Positions 10,401-20,968 of a stretch of 64,000 nucleotides of DNA are shown piece after piece. The stretch is from the NCBI GenBank assembly GCA_010093685.1, contig MU006220.1:1671360-1735359 (forward strand). The letters run 5' to 3'. Positions within the stretch are counted from its first letter, which is position 1, and each line of letters begins with the position of its first letter. The translations under genes were made by a program, and so were the position numbers. A model generated the notes under the pieces. That model saw only the letters and a list, made by a program, of their open reading frames with translations. It had not been told where the DNA came from and made no database searches. The DNA is from Ophiobolus disseminans (taxonomy: Eukaryota; Ascomycota; Dothideomycetes; Pleosporales; Phaeosphaeriaceae).

Positions 10401-11790
10401 CACGCAGGTCGACGACTGCACGTTGAGGTGCACGTCGATGATCTGAGCCTTTGCCTGGGCCTTGGGAAACAACCGTGTCTTTTATAGTTTCGATACTCTT
10501 CTCTTGCTGGGGTGTAACCCCCAATTGAAGCACCATTGAGGGGTCGTGAATTCCGTGAAGCTGAAAAGCGAGCCAGTCTAGCTCGTGCCCAGCAACCAGG
10601 TCAGGAAAGTCTCCTAGAAGGTTGTCCTCGTTGCTCAACCGTTGCGTGCGTAGTGACCCACGCAAGAGGCTCATAATCATTGTGACGGCTAGTTGAGCGA
10701 GTGAAATCCATGCCTTCATGCCACGAATCCCAATAAACTGTGTGATGTACCCGATGAGCGTGGCGAAGACTGCGAGGTATGTGTAGAAGATAAACTTCTT
10801 GTTGTGCGACTTTTTTGACGACGACCAAACTTGCACAGTGGTTTTATCGTCCATGTAGACGAAGGGATCAAAACTTTGATCACCAATCACTTGCGGGCCG
10901 GGCTGCAGCCAAAGCAGGCGTGGCCGCAACTCTGTCGCTTCCTGACCACAACGCTCAAAGCTGAGTTCTTGGGTGGTCTGCCCAATGAGAAATGCGCATC
11001 CCCACATACCGATACACATGAGAATCGTACCAATGATGAACATGATTGGAGCATAGTCTCTTGCAGCCAAATCGTCTCCTTCACTAAGACTCCATCCTAG
11101 AATCCATACGCCCGTGCCAGCAAGGACGAGAACGCCTAATTGTAGAAGAATTCCAACACAAGCGATGCACCAGAGAATCCAACCGGGTGGTCTGCGGATC
11201 CCGATATTGAGCGACAGATTTGGATTTGGTGCGATAGTGTGTACTGGATCTAAATCTCGAGAACGCCTTTGCTTTCGCCATGGAGAGTTAGAGGAGCTGG
11301 CATATTTGGTGAAGTACTCGCGCGACGTTAACAGATTTGAGGGCTTCGCCTCTGTGCCGGCCGATGGACTATCCGATGTGGCATTTGGTGGTATATAGAC
11401 GAGTTCTAGTATACTAGGGCGACCTAATATGCGCTGGATACCGCCGCGAGTGAACAATTCGCATACATCGCGGCTCGTTGATGTGCAGAGTTCGGCTTCG
11501 ACGGCGCCCTGGCCTTCCTGAGATCGTCCGATGAATGCACGAAGGGCCGTTGAGCCGCACAAGCGTACAGTTGAGACGAGCGTTGTGATGATTCCAATTG
11601 GCGCAACGGCGAAGATGATGTAGTCGAGGTGACTGATACTCTCGGACAGAAATTGCTTAGTCATGGAGTCACCGAAGAGTGCTAAAAGCGGTCCCAAATC
11701 GGTAGCGAGATCATTGGAGAAATCGCCAATGTCGATGGCCATGCTACAGCCGATAAGCAGGCAGATCGTTAGGAAGTAAGTGTTGATCAT
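7450..11790 (-). CDS. large membrane-anchored ankyrin-repeat protein
   Basis: Single exon, 1,446 residues. ATG at 11788-11790; an ATG 16 codons in (11742), opening MAIDIGDFSNDLATDLGPLL, matches how relatives of this family usually begin, so the true start may be there. The N-terminal module has several predicted membrane segments: about residues 57-75, 205-235, 247-270 and 327-365. A long region without recognised domains follows. From about residue 985 to 1430 there are about twelve ankyrin repeats (TPLxxAxxxGHxxIVxLLLxxGA type). This architecture is a recurrent fungal family near HET and NLR genes. A sensor or scaffold role is inferred; no enzyme motif is seen. Confidence 0.85.
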   Translation of the reverse strand: MINTYFLTICLLIGCSMAIDIGDFSNDLATDLGPLLALFGDSMTKQFLSESISHLDYIIFAVAPIGIITTLVSTVRLCGSTALRAFIGRSQEGQGAVEAELCTSTSRDVCELFTRGGIQRILGRPSILELVYIPPNATSDSPSAGTEAKPSNLLTSREYFTKYASSSNSPWRKQRRSRDLDPVHTIAPNPNLSLNIGIRRPPGWILWCIACVGILLQLGVLVLAGTGVWILGWSLSEGDDLAARDYAPIMFIIGTILMCIGMWGCAFLIGQTTQELSFERCGQEATELRPRLLWLQPGPQVIGDQSFDPFVYMDDKTTVQVWSSSKKSHNKKFIFYTYLAVFATLIGYITQFIGIRGMKAWISLAQLAVTMIMSLLRGSLRTQRLSNEDNLLGDFPDLVAGHELDWLAFQLHGIHDPSMVLQLGVTPQQEKSIETIKDTVVSQGPGKGSDHRRAPQRAVVDLRVSSVASNSNISSSDRPSDSRISSDKVLQTRIRLANMTGLNSFADADPYQQMWDDGHVKVRAKARQIAVSIGSATTNWFLRNTVRRDTDISPRIRTNTCSGVGLEQDPISILIRPPPEFFQGGWRADAAQLEATLGLWMWMMMMAKSSIGFNSGFIPGSGEFQFTSNATKTPIGRIVSIGLDDSDWEKRTDVQGEMDLWLGRSSMKLRQSTITFREGQYYGLTSLFQRNQAGKLEPYFSPENSKEQNANVSQRLSGWHLTQRLLASQQSSKPAEAGIPQDLDASQNEAVTYRIQDNQLDLTSTSLLDVCCQELFVALMMSLINFNNDPLGNASFVEHEGSLRLEHPVVTLFVDAFVAGGLGTYADAILCIFPPLREKLTSLKPETMLPSIAQAATTYRLAGQWKQAETVLWDGCRKTEQKGVDVAHFEAALLMLCELYRSSLLKTSDTNREFALKGISSVIDTYANMAGRSDSLQQILDRYREIVKRYTNGTSERDQTSGTIHTDLLLAIESRNRTEALYQLSLITPLCERGSSVPTSALALAARNNWLEVVGNLLELKAQPNDADQDGKRGLYYCAELGNLACAQILIGHHASFEMTKSRTRHLFPLLHAATQHGHADIVDLLLANGFVEVNQRDDGNSTAIMRAAEMGKTEIVRILLNTPGVDADDSLLELTPLACAAANGHTDIIRLLIDTIAANVEHRTTKELTPLILAVEGGHEEAAMLLVEKGANIEANDRSGQTALVYAVQKQNLLLVKQLIEKGANVNTQDKTQRTPLIEACLLVGDPAPVDGGSGEAHDARLKEIDVAKSIVDLLLRNGADAETKNWHDLTALAMVAQVNLGTSASNLIAHGANLEAKDDHLCTPLMHAVKGVCTAVVPVLLQAGANVEAKDARGFTPLFLALETLDRISVVEMLLDHGVRLEATNYLGETAIQAAMRKKNVNAVKMLLAYGADGEALDKKGVPVNKWLEGFNKDGTPKETADEP

Positions 11791-12451
11791 GGCTAAGGTG
11801 CTGATCTGTTGCGTTGTGCGGGTTCAGGAGGCGCGACCATCAGTGACCGAGCGCGTGCGCAATGGCTTGAGGCAGCCAGGTCTGTTGGTACGTAATGGGT
11901 GTAGGTCGAACTACAGGGGGGAAGCTCCCAATCTGCTAGAGGGGAGCAAGCAGAGTTTGTATCCATGGTGAAAGCTGAAGGAGCTAAGACCTGACCGGGC
12001 GGTCTGCGTCTTGGGGGCTGAAGGCCAGTGCTCTGTTTGGTCAGACAGGGTATGCACAAGGCGAGTTTCAGGTTGAGGTCAGGAACATGCAGAAAATCCG
12101 ATTGGTCTTTGCTTGGTTTCTGTTGGGTACTGAACGAGGATGGTGGCGACAAAGGTAGAACGAAGTTGGTGTTGTTTGTCTGTGAGGAAAGCATACCCAC
12201 GCTCTTGCCCTGAGTTTCGCAATCACGTGCAACTTTGACAGCAGCCTGCACATGCACATGTGGATGGTAAACCTCTACCTGCCTACTTAAATCGGACTTA
12301 CTGAATATAATTAGGACACCGTAGACTTAATAATCGTATAAAGAACAAGATATAAGATGCTGCTCAATGTGGTGTCCTCAATGAGCGGTCTTCGTCTGCA
12401 CGCGTCGCCCAATATTTGCTTCATACAGCGGTCCAAATACCATACATCCCT
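11791..12451. other. intergenic
   Basis: About 660 bases between the start of the ankyrin gene and the 3' end of YIF1. It should hold the ankyrin gene promoter. AT-rich sequence near 12290-12360 probably belongs to the YIF1 3' end. No gene recognised. Confidence 0.4.
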
Positions 12452-13657
12452 CTACACCCGGCTCAACCACACCATGAAGCCAAACTGAACCACGTAACTG
12501 TACACGAACAAAAACTGCGTTCTCCTGTTTTTCTGGCCTTTGGCAACAGTATACCCCGCAGCAGCGTTGCCACCAACACCCATACCCTGGCCGCTCTGGT
12601 CGGGAAGAAGAACGTATCTCAAGCTCCTCAGTAAGAAGAAAGCGTTTGCGCTGAAGCAGTAGAGAAAGATAACCCAATTGACCCACGTGCCGCCGATGCC
12701 GATGAAGGAAGTGAAATGCGAGAGAAGCAGCGACACAATGACGTGTACGAACTTGTAGCCGCTGTACGCTACGAGATCGAGCAGCTGCGAGGAGCTGGTG
12801 ATGGCGAGGAGGAAGGTTCCGGTTCGGATGATGAGGATCTCGAGCACGGTTACGGCGATGGCGATGGTCGCTGTGTAGCCGAGTAGTTCGGGATGGAAGG
12901 CTCCTCGCAGACCGGCAAGCAGTGTTGCTAGCAGGATGTAGGTGACGAGTGCCATGGTGGGGATGTACATGTCGGGGCTGTTGATGTCCTCTCGGGGTGG
13001 GAGGTAGAGTGAAGAGGCTGAAGCTCCACCCGAAGGATCCATGTTGTGGCGCTGGACGCGCGACCACGGCCGGTGCCACCATGGCAGGAGGATGATTCGT
13101 AGTTTTGTGACGACGTACGAATTAGATACGTTGAAGTAGTGTTTGAGCGCGGAGACGGAGACAAAGCGGCCGAGCTGGAGATGTTAGTGAATTGTTCCAA
13201 GATGTTGAAATACTCATTCTCTAAAGCGAGAAAGTAATATGGAGAGCTGACATACGTTCTGCTCCATGTACTGCTGTCCGGCGTCCATTGCGGTCTTACC
13301 CATCTGGAAACCTATCTGTGCCGTGGGGTCGTTGATGAAGTTGCCAAAGGATGGATGCATGCCGTAGCCGGGTGCCTGTTGGGGCATTCCGCCGCCTTGC
13401 TGTCCATAGCCATATCCGCTTTGAGGCTGTGACGGGGGTTGCGGGGGTGGTGGTGATCGCAGCTGGGGGACTGTGGAGACGTGTTGTGGGATGGGATGGT
13501 GTACTAGGTGAGGTCAGTATATACGAGGCATTTCAGGGTAACATAGATTAAACAAGCACGAGGCGGAGAGCGGACTATACACTCTTCAAGGAGTAGGGAA
13601 ATACGCACATGGTGGTGAATGCGCCGGCGGCGGGTTGTTGTACGATGGTCGCTGCAT
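12452..13657 (-). CDS. YIF1: YIF1 family ER-Golgi transport protein
   Basis: Three exons: 13657-13609, 13503-13256 and 13174-12452, phases consistent, giving 339 residues. The start MQRPSYNNPPP opens a Pro/Gln/Gly-rich cytosolic region, followed by the conserved INDPTAQIGFQMG and MEQNLGRF blocks, HYFNVSNSYVV, PWWHRPWSR and PPREDINSPDMYIP. Five hydrophobic segments form the C-terminal half. This is the HRF1/YIF1 family; yeast Yif1 partners Yip1 and Yos1 in budding and fusion of COPII vesicles and binds Ypt-type GTPases. The first intron (105 bp) is longer than the others in this window. It shares a promoter with SRP101 in head-to-head order. Confident by strong family similarity. Confidence 0.93.
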
Positions 13658-13905
13658 GTTGGCGTGTTCGAGCGAGTCTGATCAGTAGCGAGAGAATCAG
13701 AGTCGGCGGTGTGGTGAGAGGCGCAGGTAATACGTGTCGTGTGGTGAATTGGCCAGGTTGCAGGGTGCTGGTGAATTTCTGGAGCGTCGACGGCGTTGCA
13801 GCTGCCTCACCTCCGAACATCTGGCAAGAGCTCGGGCCATGCCGTCATTGTCGGTCCCGCGCAGCCACCACCATCTCTTCGACGACAACTTCTCGCACAC
13901 TCACC
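13658..13905. promoter_or_regulatory. divergent promoter YIF1 / SRP101
   Basis: Only 248 bases separate the start codons of the two head-to-head genes. The interval must carry both promoters and 5' UTRs, so a shared bidirectional promoter is likely. I see no clear TATA box. The arrangement joins two early secretory pathway genes. Confidence 0.55.
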
Positions 13906-15949
13906 ATGTTGGATACTTTTGAGGTGCTGACTACATCTGGCGTCGTGCTCTGGTCGCGCACGTACGTACCCGTCGGCGCAAACATCATCAACAGCTTAAT
14001 CCGCGATGTCTTCATCGAGGAGCGCATACTGCCCCAGCCCGAAGATGCCGGCTCGAAACCCACATACAAGAAGGAGGGATACACGCTGAAGTGGACGGCG
14101 TCGAAAGACCTGGGTCTCATTTTTGTTGTACGTAGTCAATTACATACCTTTATACATCACGAGACCATGGCACTGATCGGAGCAGGCAGTCTACCAAAGC
14201 CTTGTCCACCTGACATGGATAGACAAGCTCCTCGACAATGTGCGCGCCCTCTTCGTCGGCCTCTATGGCGAGCAATTGAAGGCGGAGCACAGCAGCGTCG
14301 TGAACTGCGACAAGTTCGGATCATACTTCGACCGCCAAATGCACGAACTGGAAGGCGCAAGTGATTCGGGCGCACCCAGCGTCAGACTCTCCACACCTCC
14401 CTCGAGTACCGACAACGAGAGTGCAGACGAAAGAGCGCCGGCTCCACCCCTGCTACAAAAAGCCCAGCGGCCGCTGTACGATACCAGCGCAGACTCGACG
14501 CCCGTACCCACCCCGGACACGTCGAGACCCACCACACCAGCGCACAGCCATCTCGTGACAGGGAAGGCGCGACCGGGGCCGGGCGGCAGCAGGCTTTCGA
14601 GGAGGGACAAAAAGAAGGCCTCGGCCATGAGCTCGGCGCCCGTGTCATCCGGCGACGAAGCATCCTCCAAGCGCAAGGGGAAGAGCGCGACAAAGAGGAA
14701 CAGAGTGTGGGGCGAGTTCGGCGCGGAAGAGCAAGACGACTCGGTGCTCGACTACTCGCAAGCAGACCTCCGCGACGGCGCCTCGGAAAACGAAGCAATG
14801 GAGGAGATCAAGCAGGAGACCTGGGGCCGCAAGACCAACAAGGGCGAGTTCATATTGAAAGACTTGGACGAGGAGATGGACGCGATAATATCAGCGCAGA
14901 ATGCGAAGAAGGAGAAAGAAGCTATGACAACAGCATCCGGCGGCCTCGTCGGGTCAAGTCTGGGCGCAATCGGCGGACTGTTCAGGAACGTCGTGGGCGG
15001 CAAGACCCTCACCAAGGAGGACCTGGTAAAGCCTATCAAGGGCATGGAAGAGCATCTCTTGAAGAAGAATGTCGCACGCGAAGCCGTTGTCCGACTGTGC
15101 GAGAGCGTAGAGCGCGATCTCGTCGGCATGAAAACACCCAACTTCACCAGTCTGTCTCCCCTTTCCTCACCCCTATATTCCCCCTACTAACAACCCACAG
15201 CAATCGAATCCACACTCCGCACCTCCATGGAAAAAGCCCTCACTAAAATCCTCACCCCCACCTCCTCCCTCGATCTCCTCCGCGAAATCCAACACACAAA
15301 CGCCACCTCCCCGCGCCCCTACGTCCTCTCCATCGTCGGCGTAAATGGCGTCGGCAAATCCACCAACCTCTCCAAAATCGCCTTCTTCCTGCTCCAAAAC
15401 CACCACCGCGTCCTCATCGCCGCGGCCGACACCTTCCGCTCCGGCGCCGTCGAACAGCTGCGCGTGCACGTCAAAAACTTGCACGAACTAAGCAAGCGCG
15501 AGGGCGGCCATGTCGACCTCTTCGAAAAAGGCTACGGCAAAGACGCAGCAAACATCGCCGCCGACGCCGTCGCCCACGCTCAGAAAAACGCCTTCAACGT
15601 CGTCCTCATCGACACCGCCGGCCGCCGCCACAACGACGCGCGCCTCATGTCCTCGCTCGAGAAATTCGCTAAACTGGCCGTCCCCGACAAAATCCTCATG
15701 GTCGGCGAGGCCCTCGTCGGAACCGATAGCGTCGCCCAGGCCCGCAATTTTAACGCGAGTTTCGGCGCGGGGAGGACGCTGGATGGCTTTGTTATTAGCA
15801 AGTGTGATACCGTGGGCGATATGGTGGGCACGCTGGTGAGTATGGTGCATGCGACGGGCATTCCGGTAGTTTTCTTGGGGACCGGGCAGCATTATAGTGA
15901 TTTGAGGACGTTGAATGTGGGGGCGGTGACGAGGTTGCTTATGAGTTAG
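13906..15949 (+). CDS. SRP101: signal recognition particle receptor alpha subunit
   Basis: Three exons: 13906-14127, 14186-15149 and 15201-15949; phases fit, 644 residues, close to the family norm. The N-terminal domain (MLDTFEVLTTSGVVLW) is the longin-like SRX domain that binds the beta subunit at the ER membrane. A charged Ser/Lys/Glu-rich linker follows. The C-terminal NG domain has all GTPase signatures: GVNGVGKST (G1), DTFRSGAVEQL, DTAGR (G3), SKCDT (G4) and the closing GxGQHYSDL. The protein docks SRP-ribosome complexes at the ER and hydrolyses GTP with SRP54. The second intron has a good CTAAC branch site (CTACTAAC) 10 bases before its AG. It is divergently arranged with YIF1. Confidence 0.95.
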
Positions 15950-15951
15950 AT

Positions 15952-15984
15952 GGGGGGGGGGGGGGGGGGGGGGGNNNNNNNNNN
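15952..15984. other. poly-G run and assembly gap
   Basis: Twenty-three G followed by ten N, just after the SRP101 stop codon. The homopolymer is probably what broke the assembly. True length and sequence here are unknown. Confidence 0.9.
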
Positions 15985-16218
15985 GCGGGGTTGTACTCAT
16001 CCATTTGCTTTGTACATGTTGCGTGTTGTGTGAGTGAGATGTATGTGATACTGATTCGTACTGTGGACTATGTGTCGATACTCGAGCGTAAGATGTAGTC
16101 GTAGAAGTACCTGATGCTCCAACCCACCCATTCGAAGAAACTATACACCATTGTACCCCCATCACTTTTAACGCCTAACCACTCCCATCGTCCCATCCCA
16201 TCTCCAGCCCCTCCCCAC

Positions 16219-18318
16219 TTATCCCATAACAGGCACAACCCTCCCACCCACACCCCCCATCCCCTCCCTCTCTACCACCTCCCCCTCCCCAAACTGCTCC
16301 AACTGATCCCCCGCCCTCGGTGCCCCAATAAGCACAATGCCCCTTGGCACGCGTACATCCTCTACCTGAAAGCACCCAAACGTAACAACCTTCCTGATAC
16401 TTGGACAAGACCTGAAGATCCCCGCGACTATCTGCGTATCCACCACGGGGCAGAAACTAACGTTAATCTCAGCGAGGTGGGGGTACTGTTTGGCGCCGTC
16501 GAAGATGTCGACGAACGTCTGGTGGGAGATATGCCGGCAGGACGAAATGTCCAGGAATTCGAGACGAGCGCCTGAATGCGCCATTAGTGCGGAGAAACCA
16601 GCGGATGTGAGACCGACCGCTTCGTCCGGGCCGTCGGGATTAGTATTATCGAGGTCGCGGGTAGAATTAACATCCGCGTAGTACAACGGGGGATTACTCC
16701 AATCCGTAAAAAGCCTAACGTATCCCTCATCGCTACACTCGTTATTCTCCGTGAAGCGGAATTTCCGGAGTTTAGTGCACGTATTGTGTATGGCATCGAG
16801 TACATCATCGTTCGGTTCGTCTTCAGCGTCGAGGAAGTGCTCGAGGCACAGTGTGCGTAGATTGGCGCCGACGGATGTGATGAGGTGTATGAGCCTCTCG
16901 TGCGGGATCTCGCAGTAGAAGCGGAGTGTTAGGTGTTGCAGGTGCTCCATGCGGGCAATGGCGTCGATGCTGTCTACGCCGAGGCGTTTGCAGCGTTCGA
17001 TCTTCAGGCGCTCGAGGTTGGGGCAGAATGTGCTGAGGGCTTCGACTGCTTGGTCGTCAAATGCGGCGTCGAGCCATTCTACCTTGAGGGAGCGGAGGTC
17101 TTGGCCGCGTGCGATGAAGAGCTCGATCCATTTGTCGTTTGCGACGAGGTTGGCGCCCAGGAGTTGGATGTCCCGAAGGTGCTTGCCTTTTTCGATCATG
17201 TAGTCGATGTTACTGTCTTTGAATTGGCAGCAGTTGCGCAGGGATACCTTCTTTACGGTTGGGCAGACGGCGAAGATTTGGTCGTAGTCTTCGGTCTCGA
17301 GGTATGCTGCCTCGTGGATTGCGACTGTGTCCATGTCTGGCTGTAGGAACAGCTTCATCGTTGTTGAGTTCATGGCGCGCTTCTTGGAGAAGATCTCACT
17401 GATGCGCTTCATGATACCCTCTGGCATCTCGCCCAGCTCGTCGATGTCTTCCGAGTGCTTTGCCAGCGTCTCAATGCACAGCTGCTGGAGTGTCTTCGGC
17501 CCACGCTGCAGCATACCGTCCAGGCGGTTGCTCTCGAGCTTCCTGCGGCCCTTGCGAACGACTGGCTTCTTCGCCTTCGCCTCTGCCTTGAGGTCTTTCG
17601 CCATATCTTTGCCGCAGGGTGCGCAAAGCAAACCACCTTCGGGACCAGCCTTGCTGTATGGTGTAACTGTGAATCGCTTTTCACAGATTTCGCAGTACTT
17701 CAGCTGTCCAGGTATAGGCGGAGCTTTTTTGACCATATCCAGGACATCGTCAAAGTCTGAATCATCGTCTGAGCCTTTCTTCTTTTTGGACGCCTTCTTC
17801 TTCGCCTCTCTGCCTTTCTTTATCTTTGCGATAGCCTCGTCCTGATCCCGCTTGCGCTTCTTTTTGGAGCGTTCAGCCGCCATAGCAGACGACTCTGCCT
17901 GCAAGTCTTCCTCGACATCGTTCGACGGACCCTCGCCGTTGGCCGCCGCTTCGGCTGCTTCTCGTTCGGCTTGCTGCACACGCTGCTGGTACGAATCGCG
18001 AATCTCTTGGGCGGATATATTGTTGGCCTTCCGATGCATTAGTCTGATTCTCTCACTTCCTTCACAGCATGCTCAATGACTTCATGGTTTATGTGAGCGA
18101 TCAAGTAGGACCAACTTACAGCAAGAAAGTCAGTCAGCGCAGAATGCGGTCCTCGAATACCCGCAGCTCCACCTCTTCCACCTCGTCCGCCTCTCCCACC
18201 TCTAGCGGGTGCAGGAGGAGGTGGATTTGCACCGCCCGTATTGGCTCCTCGACCTCGTCGCCCGCTCCTTTGCCACCTATTAGCCTTGCACATTGGACCT
18301 TCGACTTTGAACTTACAT
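16219..18318 (-). CDS. RAD7: RAD7-type nucleotide excision repair protein
   Basis: Three exons: 18318-18317 (two coding bases), 18267-18120 and 18027-16219, giving 652 residues. The proposed start codon is split: AT, a 49-bp intron with GTAAGT donor and GCTAAT branch site, then G. This gives MSGRRGRGANTGG and keeps frame through the next junction (LTDFLA to ANNISAQEIRDSY). The protein has an Arg/Gly-rich N-terminus, Lys-rich stretches, a CxxC...CxxC zinc-binding segment (YCEICEKRF, LCAPCGKD) and about ten leucine-rich repeats. RAD7 works with RAD16 in global genome repair of UV damage and in a cullin ubiquitin ligase. An alternative start without the first intron is possible: the frame is open upstream to an ATG at 18413. 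Confidence 0.88.
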
Positions 18319-18825
18319 CTTTTCAGGGGATTGCGTATGATTCGGCGGTCAAATCGTTGCAAAATTTGCGCAAATTGTAGGGAAAGGTGAGTCGTGGAGC
18401 GTTGGTTGCGCAAGGTGAGCGGGGGTTCAGAAGTTACAAGGCAGGCGCGTCGACACCATTTGGCGAGCGCGCGAAGTCACATGACAGGGTGGCAATTACT
18501 GGCTCAAAACGGCTAGTCCTGCCCCTTTCACGGAACACAACCTTGGAATATATTCAGGACAAACTAGAAGATGTCATCGCATTTCATTTTGTCTATCCTA
18601 TTTCAATGAACTGCAGTTGCAGTTGACTTGGAAGATGCCTCGTTGAGGTATGATGTCGAGTGACCACAAAGGCCCTAGATTGTACTCAGATGCTTTAGCA
18701 CCCGGGAAAGAAAGTCATAAACCTCCACCTTTGCCTGAAAGGAAACCATGGAAAGCACTTTTCTTCGTTCGACTTTAACCTTGCCCTCCTCCCGCAGTGA
18801 GTACTGCCGTGGCGGCAAAGTATTC
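18319..18825. other. intergenic
   Basis: About 500 bases between the RAD7 5' end and the 3' end of the Stc1-domain gene. It should contain the RAD7 promoter and 5' leader. A 79-residue open frame at 18387-18626 has no features supporting a gene. Confidence 0.4.
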
Positions 18826-20092
18826 CTAGATGACTGTGTTGTCACCGTCGCTGTCGTCACTATCGCTGTCTGCATCGCCTTCCTCGTCGCTGGCATCATC
18901 CCATGCGTTGGTGTCGGCCTCGATCTCACGCTGCGCATCTCCATCAGGCCGCTATTGTGTGTAAGCTTTGTACGCGTAGATATGAATGACAAGATGCTTG
19001 ACTTACTATGGGCTGACGAACAGGTGCGGGCGGAGAAGCACGTCGAGGAGCAGTAGGAGCCTGATAAGCCCTGATCTTAGCCCATCCATTGGGTCGAACC
19101 TCGGGGGCAGCAGATCTCTCGGCCACGCTGGACCTGTATGAACGCTCCGTACCAGCGTTTGATGTAGCAGAGGGCCTTCCATATCCGTTGGGGTTGAAAC
19201 CGGAGCTGGCACTGCGCGTGGTGCTGGCGCTGGCGGGGCCAGTGGATCCAGTCTGCCATGAACCTGTGACCCGGGTGCCTCCTCCACCATTGGCACCTGC
19301 GCCGCTACCGCGGACAGGAAAGGCTGAGTACTCAGAGCCAATGAGAGAGTCAGTGACTGATCCTGTGAGGTCCATACCATGCTGGAAGTCATGCGATAAG
19401 GCTATGCCGCCTTCAGAGTTGGTGTCGTTGTCGCCGTTGATGGTCTCCCAATCACCCTGTTGTGGTTAGCACGGACATTCTTTCCACATCTGCGTAGACA
19501 TCTCGCAGAGTGTACACTTACAGCTGTGGAGGTGCCGTGGGTTGAACTTGAAGAGGACCAGTAGTCGGGGATCACACCGTCGGTAGAGTGGTCAGCCGTG
19601 ACAAAAGGCCTGGTCTGATCCGCGTATCTCTCTTCGCTGTAGGGCTGATGGGCCACCTGGATATCAGTGCACTGGAAGCATTGCTGGTACAGTATTAGTA
19701 TGTGTCTGTACACAAAAAGGAGATTCGTACCGCAGTATCAGGCACGTTGCGCTGGGTCCTAGCGAAGTCACCCAGTCCCTTTGTGACATGGCACATGGTG
19801 CACTCGAGCTCGACAAGCTGGTTGCCGCCGGCGCACTTCTGGCAACGTGGGAGTTTGATAGGGCGAGCGCCGTTTTTGATTTGCCAGCGGTAGTCGGTGA
19901 GCTGCTTCTCTGAATACCTAGCATGACCCATGGACTTGTTGCATCGACCGCATTTGACCTTCTCTGGGAGCGCGATGCTCTTGAGCCTGTCCCGTTGTTA
20001 GCTATGGCCGTTGATTAACACGCTAGGTCTTGGTCTTACTTCTCAATTTCCTCTTGAGTGTAGGCATGGACCTGGCGGCGAGATTTGGCCAT
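18826..20092 (-). CDS. Stc1-domain protein
   Basis: Five exons: 20092-20040, 19986-19731, 19683-19522, 19456-19007 and 18951-18826; introns 47-65 bp, all phases fit, 348 residues. The N-terminal 110 residues are the Stc1 domain, with paired cysteines KCGRCNK, RCQKCAGG, ECTMCHV and QCFQCTD. The rest is Gly/Ser-rich and probably disordered; the tail is Asp/Ser-rich (SDSDDSDGDN). In fission yeast, Stc1 is a LIM-like zinc protein that links the RNAi machinery to the histone H3K9 methylation complex. Whether this larger ascomycete protein has that job is not known from sequence. It lies head-to-head with TSR1, about 880 bp apart. Confidence 0.8.
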
Positions 20093-20968
20093 GATGAAGC
20101 GGACACGTCGGTGGTGGGTGGCACGATTGTAGAGGACTGTTGTCGTGTGGGGAAGTGGAAGAGAGTGCTGTGGATGTGGAGGCAAAGAGAGAAGTGGAAG
20201 TGGCTGTTATTTGAGTGGTGGGGTGAGCTGAGGGGGTGAGGTTGGCTTGTTACCGCCTGGCGGTGTTCTTGCGGGCAGTTGTTTGTTTGTGCTGAGGTGA
20301 GTGAGGGCAGGAGCGAGCCGCGACACCCAAACAGGGCCTTTAAATGAGAGAAGAATGAGGTGAGCCAGCTTCAAGATAGATACTGGACAGACTTGAAGTT
20401 GATGGTAAAATTAATGTGCAAGGATGAGCGATGTCATGATTTGGTGTCCAGGAGCACATTGGGGCATGTACTACCTCAGATGAGAGATCCAGCTGGCATC
20501 TTTTGAAAGAGGCAACCGGAAGCCGGACGTAAATTACTACCTATTGTCTGAGTGCAGGAAATGACTACAACGGCAGCACCTTACATCGTGAAGGAAAGTG
20601 CTTTCATCAAGACGAAGTGGTAGTTTGTGTTTGTTGATGAGTAAGAGTCATGCTCCAACAACATTAGGGGGGGGGGGGGGCATGACGCGTCGTATGGTAT
20701 GCAATTATAACAGTCTACGTGAGCCGGAAAACTTAAGAGCGATGCTCAGTACTGAAGTGCACAGGTGAGTCGTCTGGAGTATGATGAGCTAGCGACGCAT
20801 GACGCCACAGCCGAGGGCAAGGATGAAATTAGTGTGAAATCCTATCGATAACGGCGGCCAAAATTATTGCACTGTCCCGCACCTGCACACGCTCGCCCCA
20901 GCATTTCGAACTCCACAGTCAAAGTGGCGTCTATTCCCTTTAGATTCAAAGCAGGCGGCAACGGCAAT
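20093..20968. promoter_or_regulatory. divergent intergenic region Stc1-domain gene / TSR1
   Basis: About 880 bases between two divergent start codons, so it holds both promoters. A run of 14 G lies at 20667-20680. No TATA box or gene recognised. The size suggests two separate promoters rather than one shared element. Confidence 0.45.

Noticed and set aside
16114..16575. Plus-strand frame over the RAD7 3' end
   Set aside because: Antisense of RAD7 leucine-rich repeats; no independent support.
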